A DNA stretch of 64,000 nt from VRUE01 sp963716735 (GCA_963716735.1 OY970321.1:2480001-2544000); one strand, 5' to 3'; shown: positions 43,026 through 51,842, counted from the first letter of the stretch. The notes: generated by a model from the sequence alone, not told the origin. A program made the numbers and translations.

Positions 43026-43778
43026 CTATCGCCAAGTGACGATGCGGCGCTCTGCGAGCGCTAACAGGCCGTAGAGCCCGACGCCGATCGCACCGAGCAC
43101 GGTGGCTGCCGCGAACACCCGTGCAGTTTCGAGTTGCGCGTTGTCCTGGAGGATCAGGTGGCCGAGTCCGGAGTCGGCGCCGACCCACTCGCCGAAGACG
43201 GCGGCGATCGGCGCGAAGGCGACCGCGATACGGGCTCCGCTGAAAGCGAAGGGGAGCGAAGTCGGCACTTCGACCCGCCAGAGCAGTTGCCGGCGCGACG
43301 CGTCCAGGGTGCGCATCATCTTGGTCGCCTCCGGGTCGACCGAACGCATTCCGTCAGCGGTAGCGACGGCGATCGGGAAGAAGCAGACCAAGGCCACGAT
43401 TGCCAGCTTCGGGCCGATCCCGTAGCCGAGCCAGACGACCAGGATCGGGGCGAAGACGAGGATCGGGATCGCCTGCGAGGCGACCATCAGGGGGTAGAAG
43501 GCGCGGCGCAGCGTCGGCGAGAGGCGCAGCAGGACTGCGAAGGAAAGGCCCGCGGCGAGTCCGCAGAGGAAGCCGAGCAGGATCTCCCGCAGCGTGACCC
43601 AGGCGTTTTCGGCGAGCAGCGAGCGACTCTCCCACAGGGAAGAGGCGATTTCCGCGGGGGAGGGGACGAGGAGGGGGTCTAGGTTGAGCAGATCGGCAAG
43701 CGCTCCAGTGCTCGCTGCCACCTGCCACGCGCCGATCAGCGCCACGAGCACCACGATCGGAGGTACCCAGCGCCTCAT
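43026..43778 (-). CDS. ABC transporter permease (ThiX/SsuC-like)
   Basis: 250 residues with six membrane helices. The cytoplasmic loop SVDPEATKMMRTLDASRRQLLWRVEVPTSLPFAFSGARIAV contains the EAA-type coupling motif of the TauC/SsuC/ThiX permease family. A GGGCGTTGGG segment just before ATG 43778 may be a weak ribosome site. It is followed after 9 bases by the binding protein and preceded, after 55 bases, by the ATPase. Confidence 0.88.
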   Translation of the reverse strand: MRRWVPPIVVLVALIGAWQVAASTGALADLLNLDPLLVPSPAEIASSLWESRSLLAENAWVTLREILLGFLCGLAAGLSFAVLLRLSPTLRRAFYPLMVASQAIPILVFAPILVVWLGYGIGPKLAIVALVCFFPIAVATADGMRSVDPEATKMMRTLDASRRQLLWRVEVPTSLPFAFSGARIAVAFAPIAAVFGEWVGADSGLGHLILQDNAQLETARVFAAATVLGAIGVGLYGLLALAERRIVTWR

Positions 43779-43833
43779 CCCAACGCCCTTTGGCGAGTTA
43801 GCCCCCTGTATAGGACGGTAAGTCGCCAGGCGC

Positions 43834-44667
43834 TCATCGATTTCCCCTCTGCAACGCGGCCATCGCCCGCTCGCGGATGGCGACGAACTGGGGGTTGGTG
43901 ACGGCGGCGTCGCGGTCGGGTGCGCGCGGCGCCGGGGCGCTTAGCTCCTCGACCACACGCGCCGGTCGTGCCGAGAGCACCGCGACGCGATCGGAGAGGT
44001 AGAGCGCCTCCTCGACGTCGTGGGTGACGAGGACCACGGTGCGCGGATCCGCTGTCAGGGCCTCGGCCAGCCAGCCCTGCATCTCAGCCCGCGTGATCGC
44101 GTCGAGCGAGGCGAAGGGCTCGTCCAGCCCCAGGACCGGCTTGCCGGCGACGAGGGTGCGCAGGAAGGCGACCCGCTGGCGCATCCCGCCCGAGAGCTCC
44201 GCCGGCCGGGTGCGCTCAAAGCCGCCAAGGCCGAAGCGCTCGAAGAGGCGCCCCACCTCCTCGCGCGCGGCCCGGCGGCGCACGCCGCGGTTGCGCAGTG
44301 CCAGGGCCGCGTTGTCGATCGCCGACAGCCAGGGCAGCAGCATGTCGCGCTGGGGCATGAAGGCGCAGCGGGCAAGGCGCCCGGCCGAGTCGGCCGTGCC
44401 GCCCACTTCGATCTTCCCCGCGGTCGGCTGCTGCAGTCCGGCGATCAGCTCGAGCAGAGTCGACTTGCCGCAGCCCGAGGGGCCGACCAGGCCGAGCACG
44501 CCGTGCGCCGGCACGTCCAGGTCGAGCAGCTCGATCGCCTGCAGATTGCCGTAGGAGTGCCCGAGGCCTCGGATCGAGACGTCGCCCCCGCGGGGACCGC
44601 CAGAAGGCGGCGGCGGAGCGGCGGCGAATGACTTGGTTTCGGCGCCCACACTGGTATCCTGGCGCAC
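43834..44667 (-). CDS. ABC transporter ATPase (ThiZ/SsuB-like)
   Basis: 277 residues from GTG 44667, chosen because GGAG lies 6 bases upstream. Walker A GPSGCGKSTLLELIAG, Q-loop MPQRDMLLPWLSAIDN, signature LSGGMRQRVAFLRTL, Walker B KPVLGLDEPFASLD and the His of VTHDVEEALYLSDR are present. An Ala/Pro/Gly-rich segment of about 30 residues precedes the domain. It energises the permease downstream. The gene diverges from the TSUP carrier across a 55-bp gap with a palindrome. Confidence 0.9.
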   Translation of the reverse strand: MRQDTSVGAETKSFAAAPPPPSGGPRGGDVSIRGLGHSYGNLQAIELLDLDVPAHGVLGLVGPSGCGKSTLLELIAGLQQPTAGKIEVGGTADSAGRLARCAFMPQRDMLLPWLSAIDNAALALRNRGVRRRAAREEVGRLFERFGLGGFERTRPAELSGGMRQRVAFLRTLVAGKPVLGLDEPFASLDAITRAEMQGWLAEALTADPRTVVLVTHDVEEALYLSDRVAVLSARPARVVEELSAPAPRAPDRDAAVTNPQFVAIRERAMAALQRGNR

Positions 44668-44674
44668 TCCCCGC

Positions 44675-44695
44675 TCCTGACCAAAGAGGTCAGGA
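44675..44695. promoter_or_regulatory. Palindrome between the ThiZ-like and TSUP genes
   Basis: TCCTGACC-AAAGA-GGTCAGGA, perfect 8-bp arms with a 5-base spacer, in the divergent gap and overlapping the ATPase ribosome site. It shares the 8-5-8 layout, but not the sequence, of the pst-region operators. Candidate site for the nearby Rrf2 regulator (inference). Confidence 0.5.
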
Positions 44696-44722
44696 AAGTC
44701 GATAACCACCTGGGGGCATCTG

Positions 44723-45634
44723 TTGGACCCGGCAATAATTTTCTTCGGTCTTGGCATTGGCGTGCTCGTCGGCATGACGGGCATGGGCGGGGGATCCCTG
44801 ATGACGCCGCTGCTGATTCTGATCTTCGGCATCCAGCCGACGACGGCGATCGGCACCGACATCTTCTACTCGGCGGTGACCAAGACGGTTGGCGGCTGGC
44901 GCCACCTGCGGATGAAGACCGTGAACATGGAGCTGGTCAAATGGTTGGCCCTGGGCAGCGTGCCGGCGGCGGTTGGCGGTGTGGCGCTGGTCTCGTTGAT
45001 CGAGCGGCACGTGGGTGAAGACCGGCTCGACTCGCTCGTCTACGCGGTCCTCGGCGGCACCCTGCTGATGGTCGGCATCATCACCTTGGCGCGGGCGCTG
45101 ATCCTGCGCAACCTGGTCGAGGAGCGCGACCGCTTCGACGTCGAACGCCGCCACAAAGTCGCCGCGGTCGTGATCGGCGCGACGACCGGCTTCGTGATCG
45201 GCATCACCTCAGCCGGCTCGGGAACGGTGATCGCGATCCTGCTGATCGCCGTCTATCGCCTGGCGCCGAAGAAAGTCGTCGGCACCGACGTCTTCCACGC
45301 CGCCATCCTGCTCTGGGCGGCGGGGATCGCGCACTGGCTTGGGGGCAACGTCGATTTCGTCCTCGCCGGCAACATCCTGATCGGCTCGATTCCAGGCGTG
45401 GTGGTCGGCGCCGCCCTCTCCAGCAAAGCGCCCACGGGCTTTATCCGCACCGCTCTGGGCGTCGTCCTGATCGGCTCGGGCATTGTCACGATCCAAAAGG
45501 GCGACCCCAACGTCTGGCCGATCGCGGCTCTGGTCGCCGGGATCGGCCTCGGCGCGGTCCTCGCCGCCCCCCGCATCCTGCACCGGCGCCGTCAGCGTGA
45601 AGCCGCCCAGCTGGCGCTCGAATCCGCCAGTTGA
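44723..45634 (+). CDS. TSUP family sulfite/sulfur-anion transporter
   Basis: 303 residues from TTG 44723. Eight or so membrane helices; the two TSUP repeat motifs GVLVGMTGMGGGSLMTPLLILIFG and GATTGFVIGITSAGSGTVIAILLIAVY are clear. TSUP carriers move sulfite, sulfoacetate, thiosulfate or similar anions. It is followed by an Rrf2 regulator and a complete sulfate ABC importer, consistent with a sulfur-assimilation locus. Confidence 0.9.
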   Translation: MDPAIIFFGLGIGVLVGMTGMGGGSLMTPLLILIFGIQPTTAIGTDIFYSAVTKTVGGWRHLRMKTVNMELVKWLALGSVPAAVGGVALVSLIERHVGEDRLDSLVYAVLGGTLLMVGIITLARALILRNLVEERDRFDVERRHKVAAVVIGATTGFVIGITSAGSGTVIAILLIAVYRLAPKKVVGTDVFHAAILLWAAGIAHWLGGNVDFVLAGNILIGSIPGVVVGAALSSKAPTGFIRTALGVVLIGSGIVTIQKGDPNVWPIAALVAGIGLGAVLAAPRILHRRRQREAAQLALESAS

Positions 45635-45635
45635 T

Positions 45636-45650
45636 CAGGCGCCCTGATTA
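45636..45650. promoter_or_regulatory. Inverted repeat before the Rrf2 gene
   Basis: ATCAGG-CGC-CCTGAT lies just after the TSUP stop codon and 10 bases before the Rrf2 ATG, overlapping a -10-like TTAACT (45648-45653). A likely autoregulatory site. Confidence 0.4.
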
Positions 45651-45659
45651 ACTAGCCCT

Positions 45660-46115
45660 ATGCGTGTCTCAGCCAAGGCCGACTACGCCGTACGCGCCGC
45701 AGCGGAGCTGGCGGCGGCCGGGGACGAGCCCGTCAAGGGCGAGCGACTGGCCGACGCGCAGGACATCCCGCTGCAGTTCCTCGAGCACATCCTGCTCGAG
45801 CTCAAGCACCACGGCATCGTCCGCGCTCGCCGTGGTGCCAAGGGCGGCTACTGGCTGGCCAAGCCCGCCGACGAGGTGACGATCGCCGACGTCGTCCGCG
45901 CGGTCGAGGGCCCGATCGCCCACGTGCAGTCCTCGCCGCCGGAGGCGATCGAGTACCGCGGCCACGCCGAGCACCTGCAGGAGGTCTGGATCGCCGTCCG
46001 CGCCAACCTCCGCGCCGTCCTGGAGCACGTAACCCTTGCCGACCTGGTGGCCGGCGAGCTCCCCAGCTCCATCAAGGACCTCGCAGCCCCCGCAGACGCC
46101 TGGGCCCCCCGCTAA
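45660..46115 (+). CDS. Rrf2 family regulator without iron-sulfur cysteines (CymR-like)
   Basis: 151 residues. The winged helix-turn-helix, MRVSAKADYAVRAAAELAAAG then DIPLQFLEHILLELKHHGIVRARRGAKGGYWLAKP, is textbook Rrf2. The protein contains no Cys, so it cannot hold the [Fe-S] cluster of IscR or NsrR; cluster-free members such as CymR control cysteine and sulfur genes. Flanking TSUP and sulfate-import genes support a sulfur role. A paralogue lies at 58985-59455. Confidence 0.9.
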   Translation: MRVSAKADYAVRAAAELAAAGDEPVKGERLADAQDIPLQFLEHILLELKHHGIVRARRGAKGGYWLAKPADEVTIADVVRAVEGPIAHVQSSPPEAIEYRGHAEHLQEVWIAVRANLRAVLEHVTLADLVAGELPSSIKDLAAPADAWAPR

Positions 46116-46152
46116 GCCTTCACGAACGCTCCGCCCACGGGCCAGCTGCGGT

Positions 46153-46195
46153 TTGTCGACAATCTTGACTTTGCTGATCGTCTTTGTGCTAGGGT
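46153..46195 (+). promoter_or_regulatory. Promoter of the sulfate import operon
   Basis: TTGACT (46165-46170), a 19-base spacer, then TAGGGT (46190-46195). A perfect 10-bp palindrome TTGTCGACAA (46153-46162) sits just upstream of the -35. The leader carries AAGAAGGGAAGGG before ATG 46246. Confidence 0.5.
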
Positions 46196-46245
46196 GCCCG
46201 CTTCAATTCCTAATTAATCTCATCAAGAAAGAAGGGAAGGGTTAG

Positions 46246-47274
46246 ATGACGAACCCTCGCTTGAGCATGAAGAACTTTGGACTGGGCTCTGTGGTGGCCC
46301 TGCTCGTACTGGCCGCCCTCGTCGTGACGGGTTGCGGCGACAGCGACTCGAGCTCGGGATCGTCCAGCGGCGGCAAGGTCGACATCGTCGCCTACTCCAC
46401 CCCTGAGGCCGTCTACACCGACGCCCTCGAGCCCGGCTTCGAGGCGACCTCGGACGGCGAGGGTGTCAGCTTCTCCGGTTCCTTCGGCGCCTCCGGTGAT
46501 CAGCGTCGTGCGGTCGAAGCCGGTCAGCCAGCATCGCTCGTTCACTTCGCCCAGGGCGGCGACATGATTGCCCTCGAGGAAGCGGGCCAGGTCGCCCCCA
46601 ACTGGGACAAGAACAAGTACAAGGGCATCGGCCAGGAGTCGGTCGTCGTGCTTGCGGTCCGCAAAGGCAACCCCGAGGGGATCAAATCCTTCGACGACCT
46701 GCTGACCAAAGACGTCGACGTGATCACCCCGAACCCGCTCAGCTCCGGCGGCGCCCGCTGGAACGTGATGGCGCTCTACGGCTCGCAGTTGCACGAGGGC
46801 AAATCAGAACAGCAGGCTCTCGACGCGGTCAAGACGGTGCTCGAGAAGACGATCGTCCAGCCGGGCAGCGCCCGCGACGCGCTCGCCGCTTTCACTCAGG
46901 GCGAGGGCGACGTGTTGCTCGCCTATGAGAACGAGGCGATCAAGGCACAGGATGAGGGTGAGGACGTCGATTACGTGATTCCGCCCTCGACGATCCGGAT
47001 CGAGACCCCGATCGCCGTGACCAAAGACGCACCTGAGTCGGCCCAGGCCTTCCTCGACTACATCTGGTCGGACGCGGGTCAGCAACTGTGGTCGGACAAC
47101 GGCTACCGCCCGGTTAACCAGGCGCTGCTCGACAAGCAGAAGTTCCCCGTCCCGGCGGATCTTTTCGACATCGCCGAGTTCGGCGGCTGGGAGCAGGTCA
47201 CCGACGAGTTCTTCGACGAGGAAACCGGCAAGGTCGCCGCGATCGAGAAGGAACTCGGAGTCCCCAGCGATTAG
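46246..47274 (+). CDS. sbp: Sulfate ABC transporter substrate-binding lipoprotein
   Basis: 342 residues. Lipobox LVVTGC (Cys30) and a Ser/Gly linker. VDIVAYSTPEAVYTDALEPGFEA, SFGASGDQRRAVEAGQPASLVHFA, NPLSSGGARWNVMALYG and VQPGSARDALAAFTQGEGDVLLAYENEA are the ligand-shell segments of sulfate-binding proteins (Sbp/CysP). It delivers sulfate or thiosulfate to CysTW. First gene of the operon sbp-cysT-cysW-cysA. Confidence 0.94.
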   Translation: MTNPRLSMKNFGLGSVVALLVLAALVVTGCGDSDSSSGSSSGGKVDIVAYSTPEAVYTDALEPGFEATSDGEGVSFSGSFGASGDQRRAVEAGQPASLVHFAQGGDMIALEEAGQVAPNWDKNKYKGIGQESVVVLAVRKGNPEGIKSFDDLLTKDVDVITPNPLSSGGARWNVMALYGSQLHEGKSEQQALDAVKTVLEKTIVQPGSARDALAAFTQGEGDVLLAYENEAIKAQDEGEDVDYVIPPSTIRIETPIAVTKDAPESAQAFLDYIWSDAGQQLWSDNGYRPVNQALLDKQKFPVPADLFDIAEFGGWEQVTDEFFDEETGKVAAIEKELGVPSD

Positions 47275-47277
47275 CGA

Positions 47278-48180
47278 ATGGAGGCTCACGCATCAACCGA
47301 CGTAGCACCGCCCAAGGTAGGCGTCCGCCTGCCTTGGGCGGGCGCCGCTCTCGGCCGCGGGACCGTCGTGCTCTATCTGAGCCTGATGGTCCTGCTGCCG
47401 CTGGCGGCCGTCGTCGTCAAGTCCACCGACGACGGAATGAGTGCTTTCTGGGACGCGGTCACCAGCCCGCAGTCGATCGCGGCGCTGAAACTGACCGTGA
47501 TCTCCTCCCTGATCGTCGTCGCGATCAACGCGGTCTTCGGCACGATAATCGCCTGGGTCCTCGTCCGCGACGAGTTTCGCGGCAAGGCCGCGGTCAACGC
47601 GATTATCGACCTGCCCTTTGCCCTGCCGACGATCGTCGCCGGTCTGACCCTACTCACCCTTTACGGCAGCGAGAGCCCGTTCGGGATCAACATCGCCTTC
47701 ACCAAGATCGCGGTGGTTGTGGCGCTGCTCTTCGTCACCCTGCCATTCGTCGTGAGGGCGGTCCAGCCGCTGCTGATCGAGCTCGACCGCGACATGGAGG
47801 AAGCGGCGACCTCCCTTGGCGCCGGCGGCTTCACCGTCTTTCGCCGGATCATCTTTCCCAACCTGATGCCCGGTTTGGCCGCTGGCATCGCTCTCGCCTT
47901 TGCCCGGGCACTGGGCGAGTATGGCTCGCTGATCCTGATCTCCGGAAACCTCCCATTCGACACGGAGGTCTCCTCGGTCTTCATCCGCAACCAGATCGAG
48001 AACGGAAATCTCTCCGGCGCATCCGCCGTCTCCGTTGTCTTGCTGGTTGTCTCTCTGCTCCTTTTGGCTTGCGTCACGGCCGCCGAGCGCTGGGGCAACC
48101 GCCACAATCGTGGTGAAGGCGCAAAGGAACGGTCCAGGCTGTTACGCCTGATCACCCGCGGCTTCGGGGGATCGAATTGA
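47278..48180 (+). CDS. cysT: Sulfate ABC transporter permease CysT
   Basis: 300 residues with six core membrane helices. The EAA coupling loop is ELDRDMEEAATSLGAGGFTVFRRIIFPNLMPGLAAGIALAFARALGEYGS, which also contains the CysT-specific ARALGEYGS. It starts 3 bases after sbp and its stop TGA overlaps the TTG start of cysW (TTGA). Confidence 0.94.
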   Translation: MEAHASTDVAPPKVGVRLPWAGAALGRGTVVLYLSLMVLLPLAAVVVKSTDDGMSAFWDAVTSPQSIAALKLTVISSLIVVAINAVFGTIIAWVLVRDEFRGKAAVNAIIDLPFALPTIVAGLTLLTLYGSESPFGINIAFTKIAVVVALLFVTLPFVVRAVQPLLIELDRDMEEAATSLGAGGFTVFRRIIFPNLMPGLAAGIALAFARALGEYGSLILISGNLPFDTEVSSVFIRNQIENGNLSGASAVSVVLLVVSLLLLACVTAAERWGNRHNRGEGAKERSRLLRLITRGFGGSN

Positions 48181-48983
48181 CCGGCAACGGCAGGACCAGC
48201 CGCTTCAGCTTGCGCGCGCTCGCCCTCGGCTACCTCGGCGTGCTGCTGATCGCTCCCGTCGGGATGATCTTCTACAAGACCTTCGAGGACGGGGTCGGGC
48301 CGCCGCTGGAAGCAATCACTTCGCCCGAGGGTCTGCACGCGCTGCAGCTGACCCTGCTGATGGTCGCGGTCGCAGTTCCCCTCAACACGATCTTCGGCGT
48401 TCTCTGCGCCGTGCTCTTGGTCCGCTACCGCTGGAAGGGCAACGCGGTGATCGACGCGATCATCAACCTTCCCTTTGCGGTCTCACCGGTGGTTGTCGGG
48501 TTGGCGCTATTCCTGCTTTATGGCACCGATGGCTGGTTCGGCCCGGCCCTCGCCGAAACTGGTATCAAGATCCTCTTCTCCTGGCCGGGGATGATTCTCG
48601 CCAGCATCTTCGTCTCGCTTCCCTTCGTCGTGCGCGAGACGGTGCCGGTCCTGCAGGAGATCGGGACCGAGCAGGAGCAGGCTGCCTCGACGCTCGGCGC
48701 CAACGCCTGGCAGACCTTCTGGCGGGTCACCCTGCCGGCGATCCGCTGGGGGGTCGCTTACGGGGTTGTCCTCACCACGGCTCGCGTTCTCGGCGAGTTC
48801 GGCGCCGTCTCGGTGGTCTCCGGCGAGATCTCGGGCGAGACCGAAACCCTTCCCCTCTTCGTCTCCCAGCAGTTCGAGCAGTTCAACCTGGCCGGGGCTT
48901 ACGGCGCCTCGGTCGTGCTGGCGCTGCTCGCCCTCTCAACCCTGTTGATCATGAACCTGCTGAAAAGAAAGGAGGGTGCCTGA
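48177..48983 (+). CDS. cysW: Sulfate ABC transporter permease CysW
   Basis: 268 residues. The EAA loop EIGTEQEQAASTLGANAWQTFWRVTLPAIRWG and the following ARVLGEFGAVSVVSG match CysW. Start TTG 48177 overlaps the cysT stop; the cysA ATG overlaps its own stop by one base. It pairs with CysT as the membrane channel. Confidence 0.94.
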   Translation: MTGNGRTSRFSLRALALGYLGVLLIAPVGMIFYKTFEDGVGPPLEAITSPEGLHALQLTLLMVAVAVPLNTIFGVLCAVLLVRYRWKGNAVIDAIINLPFAVSPVVVGLALFLLYGTDGWFGPALAETGIKILFSWPGMILASIFVSLPFVVRETVPVLQEIGTEQEQAASTLGANAWQTFWRVTLPAIRWGVAYGVVLTTARVLGEFGAVSVVSGEISGETETLPLFVSQQFEQFNLAGAYGASVVLALLALSTLLIMNLLKRKEGA

Positions 48984-50023
48984 TGGGAATCTCAGTCGAG
49001 GGAGCTTCGAAGCGCTTCGGTGACTTTCAGGCCCTTAACGATGTATCGATAGACGTCCCCGATGGATCGCTCACCGCCCTGCTGGGCCCGAGCGGCAGCG
49101 GCAAGTCCACGCTGCTGCGGGCGATCGCCGGGCTCGAGACTCTGGATGCCGGGGAGGTGACGATCAACGGCGAGGACGCGACCGGCAAACCCGCCCAAAA
49201 GCGGGGGGTCGGCTTCGTCTTCCAGCACTACGCCGCCTTCAAGCACATGACCGTGTTCGGCAACGTCGGCTTCGGTCTGAAGATTCGCAAGTGGAGCAAG
49301 CCGCAGATCGAGGAGCGAGTTCACGAGCTGCTGCGCCTGGTCCAGCTCGACGGGCTGGCCGATCGTTATCCCTCGCAGCTCTCCGGCGGCCAGCGCCAGC
49401 GCATGGCCCTGGCCCGGGCGCTGGCGGTCGAACCGCAGGTGCTGCTGCTCGACGAGCCCTTCGGCGCGCTCGACGCCAAGGTGCGCAAGGATCTGCGCAC
49501 CTGGCTGCGTCGCCTGCACGATGAGATGCACGTGACGACGATCTTCGTTACCCACGACCAGGAGGAGGCGATGGACGTCGCCGAGCAGCTGGTGGTGATG
49601 AACGAGGGCCGGGTCGAGCAGTCGGGCACCGCGGATGATCTATACGACCATCCCGCCAACGAGTTCGTGATGAGCTTCGTCGGCGAGGTCAACCGGCTCG
49701 GCGAGCACTTCGTGCGGCCGCACGACATGGAGGTCGTGCTCGATGCCGACGAGCGCACCGAGGAGGCGATGGTGCAGCGCATCGTCGCCCTCGGCTTCGA
49801 GATCCGGGTCGAGTTCGTGCTCGGCGACGGGACCGAGGTATGGGCGCAGCTGACCCGCGCCGAGCTGCAGAAGCTCGAGCTGCGCGAGGGTCAGATTGTC
49901 CACCTGCGTCCCGGTCAGCTCAAGAGCTTCAGCGGTGATGTCCCGTCGTCCGCCGATCGTGGGGCCTCGACTCCCCGCGACGGTCAGGACGACGACGACG
50001 CAGAGGTAACTGCAGCCGCCTGA
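48983..50023 (+). CDS. cysA: Sulfate/thiosulfate ABC transporter ATPase CysA
   Basis: 346 residues. Walker A GPSGSGKST (about 35-43), Q-loop FQHYAAFKHMTVFGNVGFGL, signature LSGGQRQRMALARAL, Walker B VLLLDEPFGALDAKVRKDL, VTHDQEEAMDVAEQL. The C-terminal regulatory region (about 235-320) starts with the family-typical FVGEVNRLGEHFVRPHDMEV; the last 30 residues are acidic and disordered. Ends the operon at a strong hairpin. Confidence 0.95.
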   Translation: MGISVEGASKRFGDFQALNDVSIDVPDGSLTALLGPSGSGKSTLLRAIAGLETLDAGEVTINGEDATGKPAQKRGVGFVFQHYAAFKHMTVFGNVGFGLKIRKWSKPQIEERVHELLRLVQLDGLADRYPSQLSGGQRQRMALARALAVEPQVLLLDEPFGALDAKVRKDLRTWLRRLHDEMHVTTIFVTHDQEEAMDVAEQLVVMNEGRVEQSGTADDLYDHPANEFVMSFVGEVNRLGEHFVRPHDMEVVLDADERTEEAMVQRIVALGFEIRVEFVLGDGTEVWAQLTRAELQKLELREGQIVHLRPGQLKSFSGDVPSSADRGASTPRDGQDDDDAEVTAAA

Positions 50024-50032
50024 AGGGGCGAC

Positions 50033-50069
50033 GGGGCGGGGCGCGCTTTGCCGGGTGGCGCCCCGCCCC
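50033..50069. terminator. Bidirectional hairpin between cysA and phoD
   Basis: GGGGCGGGGCG (50033-50043) pairs exactly with CGCCCCGCCCC (50059-50069) across a 15-base loop. It lies between convergent genes, 10 bases from each end. Confidence 0.6.
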
Positions 50070-50079
50070 ATCTCGCCAG

Positions 50080-51723
50080 CTACGTTACCCGCCGCTCGAA
50101 GGTCTTCTCCAGGGCCTTTTCGTGCTCCTCGCCGGCCACCGTCTTGTCGAGGCGCACGGTGGCCTTGCGGCCGTCCAGCCGCAGCGTGCCCACCTGGTTG
50201 TCGAAGTAAGGGCCCTCGAGCAGGCGCCAGCGGATTCCCGGGTCCGGCGCGCCGGCCGCGTGCGCCAGTCCGCGCGCCAGGGCGCCGAACGGACGGGAGA
50301 AGCCGGCCCTGACCACTTTCCGCTCGCGCTCGTCGAGGGGGTTGCGGTAGGGAGAGCAGACCGCCTGCAGAACCACGCTCTTGATCTCTGCCTCGGGCCT
50401 GAAGGCGACGTCGCAGAGGTAGGCGTGGTGGACGTCGCCGGAGAGGATCGCGATCGAGGCCGGAGCCTTGCCCCGTTTGCCCGAGCCGACCTCTTCGAGC
50501 AGCTCGCGCATGCGCTGGAAGGAGAACTGGAAGGCGGCCCAGTGGTCGAAGTCGACCGCCCGTCGCAGCTTCTCGCTGCCGCGGGCGATCGGCCCGCCCC
50601 AGGCGCCGTCGCAGAGCCGCTCGTTCCAGGCCTCCAGGTGGTGGAAGCCGGGGGAGAGGAGAAAGGGCACCGTGGTCGAGATCACCAGGTGGTCGAAGTC
50701 GCCGCTCGCGTGGTCGACGATCCAGTCCCAGACCTCGTCGTCGAACATCGAGCGGCGCTCGTCGGTGAGGACGCGGGCAGCGCGCGAGTCGATGAAGATC
50801 GCCCGCACTCCGTCGATGTCGCGGCAGAAGCTCCAGCGGACCCCGGCGGCGGTCGTGTCGATCTCCTTGGCCCACTCCCGCAGCGTCTCCGTCGCGTCAG
50901 AGCTGGCGCGGACACGGCCGTAGAGGGGGTTGTCGTCCAGCTCGCGCGGCGAGAGGTTGCCGAGATGCTGGTAGATCCAGTAGGTCATGATCCCGCCGAC
51001 CGCGCGCTCGTGCCACCACTCCTTCTGGTCCATCTCGTCGTGCCAGGAGCGGGAGATGTTCCAGTCGTCGCTCATGTCGTGGTCGTCCCAGACCATCGAG
51101 GTGGAGACGGTCGAGAAGAGCCAGCGGATCAGCGGGTTCTCCCAGGACTCCCGGTAGAGCCAGGTGTACTCCTCGAAGTCGATCACCTCCTCGCCGGGGG
51201 GCTGCTCGGTGTCGCGTTTGCCGCGGATGCGCTCCCGGGTCGCCGGCGAGCCCTCGTCGACGTAGATCTGGTCGCCGAGCAGGAAGAGCAGCTCCGGCCA
51301 CTTGCTTCGGTCGTCGCGCACCATCTGCTCGGCGAGGACGTGGAGCGCGTCGAGCTCGTGCCCGTTTTCGTCTTCGTCTTTGGTCTTCGTGTACGGCTCC
51401 TCGTGGGGGACGGCGACGCGGCAGGAGCCGAAGCAGATGTCGAGCGGCTTGCCGGGTTCGAGGGTGCGGATCGCGCTCGGTGGCAGGTCGGAGTCGGGAT
51501 GGGGCCAGCGCTGCTCGCCGTCCAGCGACACCCCGTACTCGTAGAAGCCGCCGGGCTCGAGGCCTTCGACGCGGACGAGCGCGTAGTGGTGGCCGCTGAC
51601 GCTAAAGGTCTGCTCGCGGCGGTCGAGCACCTCGACCTCGCAGCGCTCGCTCGTCTCTACCCAGATCGTCGCCTCGGTTTCCGAGACGTAGCGGAGGAGC
51701 GGCCCGAGGAGAAGATCCGGCAT
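50080..51723 (-). CDS. PhoD-like metallophosphatase
   Basis: 547 residues from ATG 51723 (MPDLLLGPLLRYVSE), with TGGAGATG just upstream; in-frame ATGs at 51735 and 51762 would add 4-13 residues. N-terminal Ig-like domain (ATIWVETSERCEVEVLDRR, LEPGGFYEYGVSLDG), then the catalytic domain with ICFGSCR, LFLLGDQIYVDE, MVWDDHDMSDDW and ILSGDVHHAYLCDV, the metal-ligand motifs of PhoD-type phosphodiesterases. No signal peptide is visible, unlike secreted Bacillus PhoD, so it may be cytoplasmic. The pst operon lies about 1 kb away. Confidence 0.88.
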   Translation of the reverse strand: MPDLLLGPLLRYVSETEATIWVETSERCEVEVLDRREQTFSVSGHHYALVRVEGLEPGGFYEYGVSLDGEQRWPHPDSDLPPSAIRTLEPGKPLDICFGSCRVAVPHEEPYTKTKDEDENGHELDALHVLAEQMVRDDRSKWPELLFLLGDQIYVDEGSPATRERIRGKRDTEQPPGEEVIDFEEYTWLYRESWENPLIRWLFSTVSTSMVWDDHDMSDDWNISRSWHDEMDQKEWWHERAVGGIMTYWIYQHLGNLSPRELDDNPLYGRVRASSDATETLREWAKEIDTTAAGVRWSFCRDIDGVRAIFIDSRAARVLTDERRSMFDDEVWDWIVDHASGDFDHLVISTTVPFLLSPGFHHLEAWNERLCDGAWGGPIARGSEKLRRAVDFDHWAAFQFSFQRMRELLEEVGSGKRGKAPASIAILSGDVHHAYLCDVAFRPEAEIKSVVLQAVCSPYRNPLDERERKVVRAGFSRPFGALARGLAHAAGAPDPGIRWRLLEGPYFDNQVGTLRLDGRKATVRLDKTVAGEEHEKALEKTFERRVT

Positions 51724-51797
51724 TGGCATCTCCATTCCCGAAGTGGGCGTTTTCCACGCCAAAACTTCGTGGGCGGGCTGGCGCCTGCCTCAACTGC

Positions 51798-51821
51798 TAT
51801 TGTTGAGTTTGAAACTCAACA
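51798..51821 (+). promoter_or_regulatory. 8-5-8 palindromic operator, copy 1, with -10
   Basis: TGTTGAGT-TTGAA-ACTCAACA (51801-51821) is a perfect palindrome around its centre. A -10-like TATTGT (51798-51803) overlaps its left edge, so bound protein would cover the transcription start of the small gene at 51843. A second copy is at 52752-52774. Confidence 0.65.
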
Positions 51822-51842
51822 AACTCTAGAAAGGAGATGGGA

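Noticed and set aside
44668..44722. A thiamine riboswitch before the ThiXYZ-like operon
   Set aside because: The conserved CUGAGA and ACCUGAUCUGG elements are absent and the gap is only 55 bases.
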